Below are positions 1-8,494 of a stretch of 54,082 bases of DNA, in pieces. The DNA comes from RGIG4079 sp045576735. GTDB lineage: Bacteria > Bacteroidota > Bacteroidia > Bacteroidales > Muribaculaceae. The notes beneath the pieces are model-generated. The model had not been told where the DNA came from. It saw only the letters and a program-made list of their open reading frames with translations, and made no database searches. Where the stretch lies: the NCBI GenBank assembly GCA_045576735.1, contig JAZNGZ010000082.1, forward strand, positions 1 to 54,082, in the 5' to 3' direction. Position 1 is the stretch's first letter, and every line of letters begins with the position of its first letter. The position numbers and the translations under genes were made by a program.

Positions 1-141
1 CCTTTTTTTATTTTGCTAATTAAACCTTTTTTTCTGAGATTCGCTCTTTGGGGCTACGCGCCCCAACCGCTGGGCAAACCCGCGGTGTTTTTCATATTAT
101 TTTCACCGCTGGTGTCGCACTTCGGTTTGGAATCTTCAATT
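1..141. repeat. left copy of 141-bp terminal inverted repeat
   Basis: The first 141 bases are the exact reverse complement of 53942-54082. The copy is rich in hairpins: GGGGC/GCCCC (50-54 with 60-64), ACCGC-t-GGG/CCC-GCGGT (66-74 with 79-86) and CACC/GGTG around 104-114. An outer pair, TTTGCTAATT (12-21) and AATTAGCAAA (138-147), closes the whole unit, and AGATTC (37-42) can pair with GAATCT (130-135). It has no coding capacity. It looks like a dispersed palindromic (REP- or MITE-like) element. The exact 141-base identity may be set by an assembly k-mer rather than by biology. Confidence 0.9.
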
Positions 142-152
142 AGCAAATAAGT

Positions 153-305
153 TCAATTTTTCTTTTTACAATGATTATATAAATCACAATTAGAGCAGTT
201 GTCGTCGCATTTATTAATATGTTTTTGTTTGCTACGACATATGAAAAATATTATAGCAACGATTATTAATATTAAAACTATAATAAATTGTAAATTCTCA
301 CTCAT
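153..305 (-). CDS. small Cys-rich membrane protein, FeoB-associated-like
   Basis: A 50-residue ORF with an ATG at 305-303 and TGA at 155-153. Residues 7-22 are a hydrophobic membrane segment (FIIVLILIIVAIIFFI), followed by a basic stretch and a Cys cluster at C33, C37, C40 and C46 (C-x3-C-x2-C-x5-C), plus C23. This layout, one N-terminal helix followed by a short Cys-rich cytoplasmic tail, matches the FeoB-associated Cys-rich membrane protein family, which may bind iron. No feoB is in view, so the link to iron is inference. The start overlaps the Nudix stop by 8 bases (ATGAGTGA), which points to translational coupling at the end of the dsbD-mazG-topB operon. The stop lies only 12 bases from the end repeat. 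Confidence 0.7.
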   Translation of the reverse strand: MSENLQFIIVLILIIVAIIFFICRSKQKHINKCDDNCSNCDLYNHCKKKN

Positions 306-813
306 GGATTAAGTGTCTTATTCGTTCAAACTCCTGTTCAAAATTAGGTGTGAGAATTCCACACCCTATAGCGCTCTCTATTTCATCGATACTCCAAAAA
401 CGAGCGTCATCAATTTCTATCGGATCATATGTCGCAAAAAAATCATCGTCTACATAAAGACAGAATACATTGACTTGCTCTTGTTCAATATTGGATTGAA
501 AAACGTAGCTAATTAATTTATGAGGTTTTATATTAGTTAATCCTAGTTCTTCTTTGGCTTCTCGCAAGAGTGCTATATCGATAGATTCTCCATAATCAAC
601 ATGTCCACCAACAGCAGTATCCCATTTGCCGGGTTGGATATCCTTATTAAGCGACCTCTTTTGCAAATAAACAGAACCGCTTTTACTAAATATATGAAGA
701 TGGACAACAGGATGCAATAACATGCTACCCGAGTGACATTCCTTTCGAGTAGCCTTTCCTATAATTTCCCCGTTACGATTTATAATAGGAAAATATTCAT
801 CAATTACGTTCAT
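298..813 (-). CDS. Nudix hydrolase, isopentenyl-diphosphate isomerase-like subgroup
   Basis: A 171-residue protein with a complete Nudix box: G70-x5-E76-x7-R84-E85-A-K-E88-E89-L-G91. It begins with the 'DEYFPIINRNGEIIGKATR' type of N-terminus and has an HPVVHLHIF strand before the box, the pattern of the YfcD/IDI-like Nudix subgroup. These proteins hydrolyse nucleoside diphosphate derivatives using Mg2+ held by the box glutamates, but the substrate cannot be read from sequence. The ATG (813-811) overlaps the topB stop (ATGA, 4 bases). It could be a housekeeping nucleotide hydrolase working beside MazG, which also removes unwanted nucleotides; that pairing is inference. Confidence 0.9.
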   Translation of the reverse strand: MNVIDEYFPIINRNGEIIGKATRKECHSGSMLLHPVVHLHIFSKSGSVYLQKRSLNKDIQPGKWDTAVGGHVDYGESIDIALLREAKEELGLTNIKPHKLISYVFQSNIEQEQVNVFCLYVDDDFFATYDPIEIDDARFWSIDEIESAIGCGILTPNFEQEFERIRHLIHE

Positions 814-2825
814 TTATTAATCAGTTTATTGAGTTTAGATGGTGTTAAGGTCTCTGGATATTGTTCAAATGGTAATCTCAGGTCACAACCACTTTTATAC
901 TCACTGCACCCAAATGCCTTTTTACCTTTTAATATATGACCATTATTACATTTCGGACATGTTACTTGCTCGAATTTAGTAATTCTTTTATTAGATGTTG
1001 CAGTTTTTTTCTTTGATTTAACTTTATTTTCTTCCTCAATAATTTCTATCTTCTTTGTTGAATTATCGCTTAAGACATTTAGAACGATTTCTGTTACCAT
1101 TAATTTTAACTCAGAAATAAAATCAGTTGCACTATATTCACCTCGTTCTATTCTACGCAATTTATTTTCCCAAATACCAGTAAGTTTTGCACTTTTAAGC
1201 AGATCTTGATTAATTGTAGAAATAAGATCAATTCCTGCTTGTGATGCCATGATATTTTTTCTCTCTCGATAAATATATTTACGTTTAAACAATGTCTCGA
1301 TTATTGCCGCTCTAGTAGAAGGGCGCCCTATCCCATTTTCTTTCATTGCTTCACGTAGTTCTTCATCATCAACCGTTTTGCCGGCCGATTCCATCGCACG
1401 CAACAATGTACCTTCAGTATAGTATTTAGGTGGTTGAGTCATTTTATTTAGTAACGATGGCTCATGTTGCCCTTTTTCGCCAACATCAAACTTTGGCAAA
1501 ATTTTATCTTCACCTTGTTGTTCGTCAGGTGCTGAGCTATCTGATGCATAAACGGCTCGCCAACCAGGCGACACTATAACCTTACCTGTAGCTTTAAATC
1601 CCACTCCGGCTACATCGCCAATTACTGTTGTAGTCATAAACTCACAGTCGGGATAAAATGCGGCAATAAAACGTAAAGCAATCAAATGATATAATTTTCG
1701 TTCATCACCAACTAGCGATGTTGGAGATTGGCCCGTAGGAATAATCGCATGGTGATCAGTCACCTTTGAATTATCAAAAACTTTCTTGCTTTTTGGCAAT
1801 TTTGCCGATAACAATGTAGATGTTAAATTGGCATATGGAGTCATACGCTTAAGTATATCCGGAATTTTAGGGTATAAATCATCACTTAGGTAAGTAGTAT
1901 CGACACGAGGATAAGTTGTAACCTTTTTTTCATATAATGATTGAATCAACCTAAGCGTATCATCAGCAGTCCAACCCCAATGCTTATTGCATTCTACTTG
2001 CAATGAGGTCAAGTCAAATAATCTCAAAGGAGATTCTTTCCCTTTTTTTTCCGAAACATCAACAACCTCAAATAAAGAGCCCTTAATTTTATCTAAGGCA
2101 CTATTTGCTTCATCAAGTGACATAAACCGCCCTGATGTTGCATTAAAAATTACATCTCTGTATAATGTTTTTAGTTCCCAGAAATCCTTTGAAACAAAAT
2201 TAGCAATTTCATGATGTCTTTGAACTATTAAGGCTAATGTTGGTGTTTGCACTCTACCAATTGATAATACTTTTCCTGGAGAAGAATATTTTAAAGAATA
2301 TAACCGTGTTGCATTCATCCCTAATACCCAATCTCCGATAGCTCGTGACAGACCGGCATAATACAAATTATCAAACTTAGCTTGGGGTTCAAGAGTATTA
2401 AAACCCTCCTTTATTGATTCATCAGTTAGTGAAGAAATCCACAACCTCTTAACCGGACAAGTACATTTAGCTTTTTGCATTACCCAACGCTGTATCAACT
2501 CACCTTCTTGACCGGCATCACCGCAATTAATAACCTCAGAAGCTTCAGCTATTAAGCCTTCAATTACTTTAAACTGTCGCTTTATACTATCTTGTTCTAT
2601 TAATTTTATGCTAAACTTTGGTGGTATCATAGGAAGAGCTCCCAATGACCATCTTTTCCACAATGATGTATAGTCAGCGGGTTCCTTTAACGTACATAGA
2701 TGACCATATGTCCAAGTGATTTTATAATCACCTCCCTCATAAAAACCATCACGTCGCACATTAGCACCAAGTATTGATGCTATATCTTTTGCTACACTAG
2801 GCTTTTCGGTTATACAAAGTATCAC
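810..2825 (-). CDS. topB: DNA topoisomerase III (type IA)
   Basis: A 671-residue type IA topoisomerase. The N-terminal Toprim domain shows E7-K-P-S and the acidic DAGQEGE motif (103-109). The catalytic tyrosine is Y305 in TTYPRVD. The motif IGRVQTPTLALI (189-200) is typical of the family, and a single four-Cys zinc ribbon (C-P-K-C ... C ... C) lies near the C-terminus. The enzyme cuts and passes single DNA strands to resolve replication and recombination intermediates. The start is GTG (2825-2823), because the Toprim strand begins at once and the GTGA overlaps the mazG stop by 4 bases; the stop overlaps the Nudix start. The length suits the Bacteroides TopB/TraE-like group, but no mobilisation genes are nearby, so this looks like the chromosomal copy. 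Confidence 0.96.
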   Translation of the reverse strand: MILCITEKPSVAKDIASILGANVRRDGFYEGGDYKITWTYGHLCTLKEPADYTSLWKRWSLGALPMIPPKFSIKLIEQDSIKRQFKVIEGLIAEASEVINCGDAGQEGELIQRWVMQKAKCTCPVKRLWISSLTDESIKEGFNTLEPQAKFDNLYYAGLSRAIGDWVLGMNATRLYSLKYSSPGKVLSIGRVQTPTLALIVQRHHEIANFVSKDFWELKTLYRDVIFNATSGRFMSLDEANSALDKIKGSLFEVVDVSEKKGKESPLRLFDLTSLQVECNKHWGWTADDTLRLIQSLYEKKVTTYPRVDTTYLSDDLYPKIPDILKRMTPYANLTSTLLSAKLPKSKKVFDNSKVTDHHAIIPTGQSPTSLVGDERKLYHLIALRFIAAFYPDCEFMTTTVIGDVAGVGFKATGKVIVSPGWRAVYASDSSAPDEQQGEDKILPKFDVGEKGQHEPSLLNKMTQPPKYYTEGTLLRAMESAGKTVDDEELREAMKENGIGRPSTRAAIIETLFKRKYIYRERKNIMASQAGIDLISTINQDLLKSAKLTGIWENKLRRIERGEYSATDFISELKLMVTEIVLNVLSDNSTKKIEIIEEENKVKSKKKTATSNKRITKFEQVTCPKCNNGHILKGKKAFGCSEYKSGCDLRLPFEQYPETLTPSKLNKLINK

Positions 2826-3628
2826 GCTTGCAACAAGTTTTTCCTTTCTAACATTTTGGCCTCATTCCATAATTTATCCATTTCAGCCAATGTCATATCT
2901 TTAAGAGATTTACCCATCTCTTTAGATTTTTGCTCTAAATAATTAAATCGAGCAATAAACTTCTTATTTGTTTTTTCTAAAGCATTCTCTGGATCAATCC
3001 CATATAGACGTGAAGCATTGATGAGGCTAAAAAACATATCACCCATTTCTTCTTCCATCTTAATTTTATCCATAAGGTTAATCTCTTGTTCTAACTCTAG
3101 AAATTCTTCTTTAACCTTATCCCACACTTGTTGGGGGTCATCCCAATCAAATCCGACATTAGCTGCTTTTTCTTGAATACGATTGGCTTTAATCATTGCA
3201 GGCAATGCTGTTGGAACGCCCGAAAGAACAGTTTTATTTCCACCTTTTTCTTTCAATTTAATTTGTTCCCAATTTTGCTCTACTTCATCAGAATTTTTTA
3301 CACTAATATCGCCAAAGACATGAGGATGACGGAATATTAATTTCTCATTTAAAGCATCTGCTACATCTGCAATATCAAATAGGCCTTGTTCTTCACCAAT
3401 TTTTGCATAAAAAAGAACATGCAATAACACATCACCTAGTTCTTTTTTTATATTATAAGAATCATCATTGATTAAAGCATCACATAATTCATACACTTCT
3501 TCTATTGTATTAGGGCGCAGACTTTCATTAGTCTGTTTTCGATCCCAAGGGCATTTAACCCTTAACTCATCTAGTGTATCAATTATACGACCTAATGCTT
3601 CAATTTTTTCAGAACGACTATGTGGCAT
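2822..3628 (-). CDS. mazG: nucleoside triphosphate pyrophosphohydrolase MazG
   Basis: A 268-residue full-length MazG with two MazG-type helical domains. The first holds C26-P-W-D, then EEVYE (43-47), D50 and the E63-x2-D66 pair that together bind Mg2+ in this all-alpha NTP pyrophosphatase family. The second, shorter repeat (about 175-245) carries EEEMGDMFFSL. It removes noncanonical or surplus NTPs, releasing NMP and PPi. The ATG shares one base with the dsbD stop (TAATG) and the stop overlaps the topB start, so it is the middle of a coupled operon. There is no MazE/MazF toxin pair here, so it should not be read as part of a toxin locus. Confidence 0.95.
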   Translation of the reverse strand: MPHSRSEKIEALGRIIDTLDELRVKCPWDRKQTNESLRPNTIEEVYELCDALINDDSYNIKKELGDVLLHVLFYAKIGEEQGLFDIADVADALNEKLIFRHPHVFGDISVKNSDEVEQNWEQIKLKEKGGNKTVLSGVPTALPAMIKANRIQEKAANVGFDWDDPQQVWDKVKEEFLELEQEINLMDKIKMEEEMGDMFFSLINASRLYGIDPENALEKTNKKFIARFNYLEQKSKEMGKSLKDMTLAEMDKLWNEAKMLERKNLLQA

Positions 3629-5598
3629 TATTTATTTTGTTTATATTTATCAGCACCATCCAACAACCATTTCTCAAATGCATCAACGCTTTCTTGTGGA
3701 TCATATCCACGTGATGTGGTCAATGGATTGCCATCATTATCTAGTATAACATAATACGGTTGTGTACTTGTTTGAAATTTATATCGCTGCAAGTATGACC
3801 ATTTGTCTCCAACGGTTTCTATTATAATTTTTTTACCATTTTCTTCCAATGTATATGGTTTCGCTAAATCTTTCTTATCATCAACTACCAACTTAATAAG
3901 TACATAATTATCATTAATTGCTTTATGAATACGTTCAGTATCAAATACAGCACTCTCCATTTTGCGACAATTAACACAACCATGACCGGTAAAATCTATC
4001 AGAACAGGCATGTTATGTTCTTTTGCATACTCCATGCCCTTATCAAAGTCATCAAATTCTTTGAATCCACCTCCATATAAATTAAAATCTTGAGTATTTA
4101 AAGGAGGAGCAAAGGCACTAATACTTTTTAAAGGAGCGCCCCACAAACCGGGAATCATATAGACCACAAATGAAAACGATACTATCGATAAAAATAACCT
4201 TGGGACTGAAATGTATTTTAAATCAGAATCATGCGAAAATTTAAGTTTCCCTAACAAATAAAAGCCAAGCATCGAAAATATTACAATCCACAACACCAAG
4301 AAAACCTCACGGTCTAAAATGCCCCAACCTTCACATAAATCAGCAACTGATAAAAACTTTAATGCCAAAGCTAATTCCAAGAATCCTAAAACTACTTTAA
4401 CTGAATTAAGCCATCCTCCTGATTTGGGCATACTTTTTAACATTGAGGGGAATATAGCAAACAATGTAAATGGTATTGCTAAAGCTATTGCAAAACCTGC
4501 CATACCTATAGCCGGACCGGTAATATTACCAATTGTTGCTGCTTCTACCAACAATGTTCCAATCAATGGACCAGTACATGAAAACGAAACAAGAGCAAGA
4601 GTAAAAGCCATAAAGAAGATACTAATCAAGCCCGTTGTTTGTTCCGCTTTTCCGTCGATTGCATTAGACCATTTTGAAGGCAATTTTATATCAAATGCTC
4701 CTAAAAAAGAAACACCAAAAACTACTAATAATACAAAGAATATAACATTAAAAACCGCACTAGTAGCTAACTCATTAAGTTTTCCTGCTCCAAAAATTCC
4801 AGTAATAGCTAAGCCTAACAGCAAATATATGACAATAATACCAATTCCATATGTCATTGCATCTCTAATAGACTTCGCTCTCGATTTATTTTTTTTCAAA
4901 AAGAAACTCACTGTCATAGGTATCAATGGCCACACACACGGAGTAATTAAAGCAGCTAATCCACCTAAAAAGCCATATATAAATATTTTCCACCATGGGG
5001 CACTTGTTGATGGTTGAGATGTCACATCCGATGACTTAACTGTAACCGGATTCCACCATGTAGAAGGTTTGTTGTTATCAGTGTTGTTATCTGTGTTATT
5101 ATCAACTTTTGATACCGCAACATCTGATGTTTCTTCAGTTTGAGAAGAGCCTAAATTAAATGAAAAAAGTTCTTTTTTGGGGGGTAAGCAACTTTTATTA
5201 TTACACCCTTGATATTCATATCGCCCTTCTATTTTTGCAATTTTGGCATCGAGAATTTTAAACTCTTGCTCAATTTTTAAATTTGAGTCCCACCAAGTCA
5301 AGTCGAGATTAAACATTTCATCATGCTTGGTAATAGGCGCTATTGATGGCTTTAAATTGCCAACTAACTCAACTCCTTCATGTTTGTCAAATGTAATAAG
5401 TGTTGATATTGGTCCATTATGTGGCAAATCAAATCCATACATATGCCACCCTTTACTAATTTCAATATCAAATACAACCTTTCCATACGTATCAGATGTT
5501 TTATCAACTGACACCTTCCACAATATAGGCTCCTCTTGTGAAAAAGTGCATAATATTACAGCAAGAAGAAAGCTTATAACGAATGATAACCTTTTCAT
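3628..5598 (-). CDS. dsbD: thiol:disulfide interchange protein DsbD
   Basis: A 656-residue inner-membrane protein with the complete three-part DsbD layout. A signal peptide (1-21) leads to the periplasmic alpha domain with the pair C132/C137 (GCNNKSCLPP). A low-complexity Asn/Asp/Thr linker (166-177) follows, then the CcdA-like membrane domain with C221 (TPCVWP) and C341 (SFSCTGP). The C-terminal thioredoxin domain carries C541-V-N-C544. It moves electrons from cytoplasmic thioredoxin to periplasmic partners. All six redox cysteines are present. It lies 5 bases after a second gene encoding only the alpha-type domain, and its stop overlaps the mazG start. Confidence 0.96.
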   Translation of the reverse strand: MKRLSFVISFLLAVILCTFSQEEPILWKVSVDKTSDTYGKVVFDIEISKGWHMYGFDLPHNGPISTLITFDKHEGVELVGNLKPSIAPITKHDEMFNLDLTWWDSNLKIEQEFKILDAKIAKIEGRYEYQGCNNKSCLPPKKELFSFNLGSSQTEETSDVAVSKVDNNTDNNTDNNKPSTWWNPVTVKSSDVTSQPSTSAPWWKIFIYGFLGGLAALITPCVWPLIPMTVSFFLKKNKSRAKSIRDAMTYGIGIIVIYLLLGLAITGIFGAGKLNELATSAVFNVIFFVLLVVFGVSFLGAFDIKLPSKWSNAIDGKAEQTTGLISIFFMAFTLALVSFSCTGPLIGTLLVEAATIGNITGPAIGMAGFAIALAIPFTLFAIFPSMLKSMPKSGGWLNSVKVVLGFLELALALKFLSVADLCEGWGILDREVFLVLWIVIFSMLGFYLLGKLKFSHDSDLKYISVPRLFLSIVSFSFVVYMIPGLWGAPLKSISAFAPPLNTQDFNLYGGGFKEFDDFDKGMEYAKEHNMPVLIDFTGHGCVNCRKMESAVFDTERIHKAINDNYVLIKLVVDDKKDLAKPYTLEENGKKIIIETVGDKWSYLQRYKFQTSTQPYYVILDNDGNPLTTSRGYDPQESVDAFEKWLLDGADKYKQNK

Positions 5599-5603
5599 TA
5601 ATA

Positions 5604-6065
5604 TTATTTATTGTACTTTGGAACTACTAAATTAATTGATTGAGATGATGGTGGTAAACAAGTTTGATTATTACATCCCATATATGTAATTGAACCTATG
5701 ACTTTTGCATTACCTTTTCCTGTCAATTTAAACTTCTGAGTGAAAGTCACTGTTTTATCCCACCAATTTAAGTTAATCCCAAAAGTATTATCATATACAT
5801 TTTTAGGCTTAATTGATGGAACCACGCCTCCTACCAATTTAATTCCTTTTGACGCGGAAAAATCAAATTTTGTTGCCTTGGGACCTCCTGAAGGGATATT
5901 TGTTCCATAAAGATGCCACCCGGTCGATATAATTGCTTTAATTGTGATAACACCTTCTGTTTTACTTGTCATTTTTACAGAGCTACGCCATTTAATAGGC
6001 TTTTGTGCCGACATTGATATTGCCGCAAATAAAATTAGGGCAAATAATAATGAGATTTTTTTCAT
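5604..6065 (-). CDS. stand-alone DsbD-alpha-like periplasmic protein
   Basis: A 153-residue protein with a signal peptide (about 1-20, ending SMSAQ) and a single DsbD N-terminal-type domain. It shares with the neighbouring DsbD the spaced pattern W-H-x-Y-G, L-V-G-x-x-x-P-S-I, N-L-x-W-W-D and the Cys pair C131/C136 in GCNNQTCLPP. It is most simply a tandem duplicate of the DsbD alpha domain. It probably accepts electrons in the periplasm, either from DsbD or as a dedicated carrier to one client; which one is inference. It is the first gene of the operon, with a good -7 box at 6110-6103 upstream. Confidence 0.88.
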   Translation of the reverse strand: MKKISLLFALILFAAISMSAQKPIKWRSSVKMTSKTEGVITIKAIISTGWHLYGTNIPSGGPKATKFDFSASKGIKLVGGVVPSIKPKNVYDNTFGINLNWWDKTVTFTQKFKLTGKGNAKVIGSITYMGCNNQTCLPPSSQSINLVVPKYNK

Positions 6066-6102
6066 ATTGATATTTATTTTTATTTTTCATTAAAAAACTA
6101 TG

Positions 6103-6110
6103 CAAAGTTA
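6103..6110 (-). promoter_or_regulatory. Bacteroidetes -7 box (TAACTTTG)
   Basis: TAACTTTG on the minus strand, 37 bases before the ATG of the DsbD-alpha-like gene, matches the TAnnTTTG consensus of the Bacteroidetes primary sigma factor. A TTTG lies 14 bases upstream, a little close for a -33 element. It is the likely start of the six-gene dsb-mazG-topB operon. Confidence 0.65.
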
Positions 6111-6247
6111 GCATTTGGCAGCCGCAAAAAAAAGTATATCGGATATTTTTTAAATTTCATTACCTAATTTTACCATTATAACGTCAATAATTGATAAATA
6201 ACACTTGATGAATTAGACAATAAGCAACATAATTGAAAAAAAATTGC

Positions 6248-6255
6248 TATCTTTG
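6248..6255 (+). promoter_or_regulatory. Bacteroidetes -7 box (TATCTTTG)
   Basis: TATCTTTG lies 30 bases before the ATG at 6286 and fits TAnnTTTG. With the box at 6103-6110 it makes a divergent promoter region between the dsb operon and the starch-synthase-like gene. Confidence 0.65.
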
Positions 6256-6285
6256 CAAAATAATTAATATTAAAGGTAAGTTGTA

Positions 6286-7092
6286 ATGAGCAACAATAAA
6301 GTATTATACATTTCTCAAGAAATTACGCCCTATCTTCCTGCATCGGAAATGGCAGTATTAGGACAAAAGATTCCTCAAGGCATTCAAGAAAGCAAATTTG
6401 AAGTGCGCACATTCATGCCTAAATATGGATGCATAAACGAACGTCGAAATCAATTACATGAAGTAATAAGGCTATCAGGCATGAACTTAATCATAGATGA
6501 CACTGACCATCCATTGATTATTAAAGTTGCCACATTGCAACCTGCTAGAATGCAAATCTACTTTATTGATAATGATGATTACTTCCAACATCATGTAGCA
6601 ACTGACCTTGAAATAAGACAATACCCCGAAGACAATGACGAGCGTATTATGTTCTATGTCAGAGGTGTCGTTGAAACTGTAAAAAAATTACGTTGGGAAC
6701 CAACAATCGTTCATTGCTCGGGTTGGATTTCAGCGTTAGCTCCTATATATTTAAAACGTATATATAATGAAGACCCTTCATTCCGCTCAGCAAAAGTTGC
6801 ATATGCTTTATTTGATGAAACTTTTGAAGGCAACTTAGATGAACGTTTCTTCGAAAAAATGAAAATGGACGGTTTCTCTGAAGAAGACTTAGAAATCATA
6901 AACAATAAGAATGTTGACTATGTTACTTTAAATAAACTAGCCATAAAGTATGCCGATGGTGTCATTCAAGCATCTCCAATTGTCAATAATGAACTTGTAG
7001 AATACGCAAAATCACTTGGAAAGCCATTTATGGAATATCCCGGTGAAGAAAATTACATTGAGGCATACGCTCAATTCTATCAATCTTTATAA
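6286..7092 (+). CDS. GT5 starch/glycogen synthase catalytic-domain-like protein
   Basis: A 268-residue protein resembling the N-terminal Rossmann half of GT5 glycogen and starch synthases: an opening beta strand (KVLYISQEITPYL), a loop with A-x-x-x-A-x-L-G-Q-K-I-P-Q, and P-T-I-V-H-C-S-G-W near residue 140, where true synthases have HxHDW. The C-terminal ADP-glucose-binding half is missing. Bacteroidales carry similar short proteins next to a DUF4270 gene, as here, so this is probably a conserved family rather than a truncation. Glycosyl transfer activity is uncertain: the KxGGL donor loop of true synthases is replaced by V-L-G-Q-K. The ATG at 6286 follows a clear -7 box. Confidence 0.8.
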   Translation: MSNNKVLYISQEITPYLPASEMAVLGQKIPQGIQESKFEVRTFMPKYGCINERRNQLHEVIRLSGMNLIIDDTDHPLIIKVATLQPARMQIYFIDNDDYFQHHVATDLEIRQYPEDNDERIMFYVRGVVETVKKLRWEPTIVHCSGWISALAPIYLKRIYNEDPSFRSAKVAYALFDETFEGNLDERFFEKMKMDGFSEEDLEIINNKNVDYVTLNKLAIKYADGVIQASPIVNNELVEYAKSLGKPFMEYPGEENYIEAYAQFYQSL

Positions 7093-7105
7093 ATCATATC
7101 AAAAC

Positions 7106-8476
7106 ATGAAATCTCTATCGAAAATCTTTGCTTTAATTCTTGCTACTTCACTATTTAGTTGCGATGATAGCTCTTCAATAGGTTCTTCGATAACACAAGA
7201 AGAGGTGGAAATCATTGTTGATTCCACATTTACTATTACTGGCAAAACTGTTGAAAGTGAACGCATACAATCCCGCACTCTAACGCAACTACTTGGCAAA
7301 ATTAATGCTAATGGATATGGAGAACTTTCATCTGATGTTGTCACTCAATTCATGCCCGCAGGTGTTATTGACACTGTTGGAGTAACAGCTAATGATATCG
7401 ATTCTATAAAACTGATATTGCAAATTCCTAATGGTGGATATATAGGAGACTCAATTGCACCAATGGGGCTTAAAGTGTATAGACTCAACAAACAGCTCCC
7501 CTCGCCTATTTTCAGCGATTTCAACCCTGAAGGCTATTATTCTAAAACTGATTTAATTGGTTCTTCTACTTATTCAGCTAATGCTTTAGGTTATAATGAT
7601 TCAATAAAAAAACTCCCATATCGATCTATATACATAGACCTACCAATATCATTGGGAAAGGAGTTCTTTAACAAATACAAAGAATCACCTTCAATATATT
7701 CCAACCCTATTGAATTTGCAAACTTCTTCCCTGGTATATATATTACAAACTCATATGGCAGTGGTCGAGTTATGAAAATCACTAATTCTCAAGTGAAACT
7801 CTACTATCACAAAACTGTCACCATGGAAGAAACCGGTAAAGATTCAACATATTATAAAGTTGGCAACTATTTTGCAGTTACTCCCGAAATTATCACAAAT
7901 AACAATATTCATTTTAATATTTCGGAACAACTTAGTAGTCAAATCAAAAGTGGTGACAATATTTTAGTGGCTCCAACTGGAACTAATGTAGAAATATCAT
8001 TTCCTACACAAGATATTGTAAACAAATACAACAACAATAAAGGAAATCTATCCGTTATCAACTCATTAACATTGGAAATTCCAGTTTCTAAAATTAAAAA
8101 TAGCTACAATATCACTCCCCCTCCTTATGTTCTAATGATAAAGAAAAGCCATGTGGATGATTTCTTTGCAAATAGTGAGGTAACAGATAATGAAAATTCA
8201 TTCTATGCTGTTTATAATAGTGAAAAGAATTGTTACCAATTCTCCGATATGCGCTCATATATCATCAATATGGTTAATAAGGATGAAATAACCGAAGAAG
8301 ACTCTCAATTTGTAATAATACCAGTAAGTGTAAATACTGAAAATACTTCTGCATATTCTTCAACAGTCTTCATTAGTGATATAGTGCCATATGTAGAAAC
8401 CCCGGTTATGGCTAAATTATTACTCAATCAAGCTAAAATCAAATTCACATTTAGTAAACAAACTGTTATATTCTAA
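7106..8476 (+). CDS. DUF4270-type lipoprotein
   Basis: A 456-residue exported lipoprotein. The chosen ATG at 7106 gives MKSLSKIFALILATSLFSC with a lipobox ending at C19 followed by D-D; the upstream in-frame extension overlaps the previous gene and would hide this signal. The remainder is beta-rich with no enzymatic motif and fits DUF4270, a Bacteroidetes surface lipoprotein family of unknown role often found beside the short starch-synthase-like gene, as here (13-base gap). The Asp residues after the lipid-bearing Cys resemble surface-export signals of this phylum, but that is inference. Confidence 0.8.
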   Translation: MKSLSKIFALILATSLFSCDDSSSIGSSITQEEVEIIVDSTFTITGKTVESERIQSRTLTQLLGKINANGYGELSSDVVTQFMPAGVIDTVGVTANDIDSIKLILQIPNGGYIGDSIAPMGLKVYRLNKQLPSPIFSDFNPEGYYSKTDLIGSSTYSANALGYNDSIKKLPYRSIYIDLPISLGKEFFNKYKESPSIYSNPIEFANFFPGIYITNSYGSGRVMKITNSQVKLYYHKTVTMEETGKDSTYYKVGNYFAVTPEIITNNNIHFNISEQLSSQIKSGDNILVAPTGTNVEISFPTQDIVNKYNNNKGNLSVINSLTLEIPVSKIKNSYNITPPPYVLMIKKSHVDDFFANSEVTDNENSFYAVYNSEKNCYQFSDMRSYIINMVNKDEITEEDSQFVIIPVSVNTENTSAYSSTVFISDIVPYVETPVMAKLLLNQAKIKFTFSKQTVIF

Positions 8477-8494
8477 TACAACAATTGCTCTAAA

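Noticed and set aside
4319..5017. 232-codon plus-strand ORF opposite dsbD
   Set aside because: Its composition is that of an antisense shadow; DsbD on the other strand carries all six redox cysteines and clear domains.
5066..5100. Asn-Asn-Thr-Asp repeats in the DsbD linker as a functional repeat
   Set aside because: A short low-complexity linker between the alpha and membrane domains; expected of DsbD and with no DNA-level element.
6286..7092. Short starch-synthase-like gene as a truncated glgA pseudogene
   Set aside because: The ORF is intact, promoter-driven and beside DUF4270, as in other Bacteroidales where the family is also about this length.
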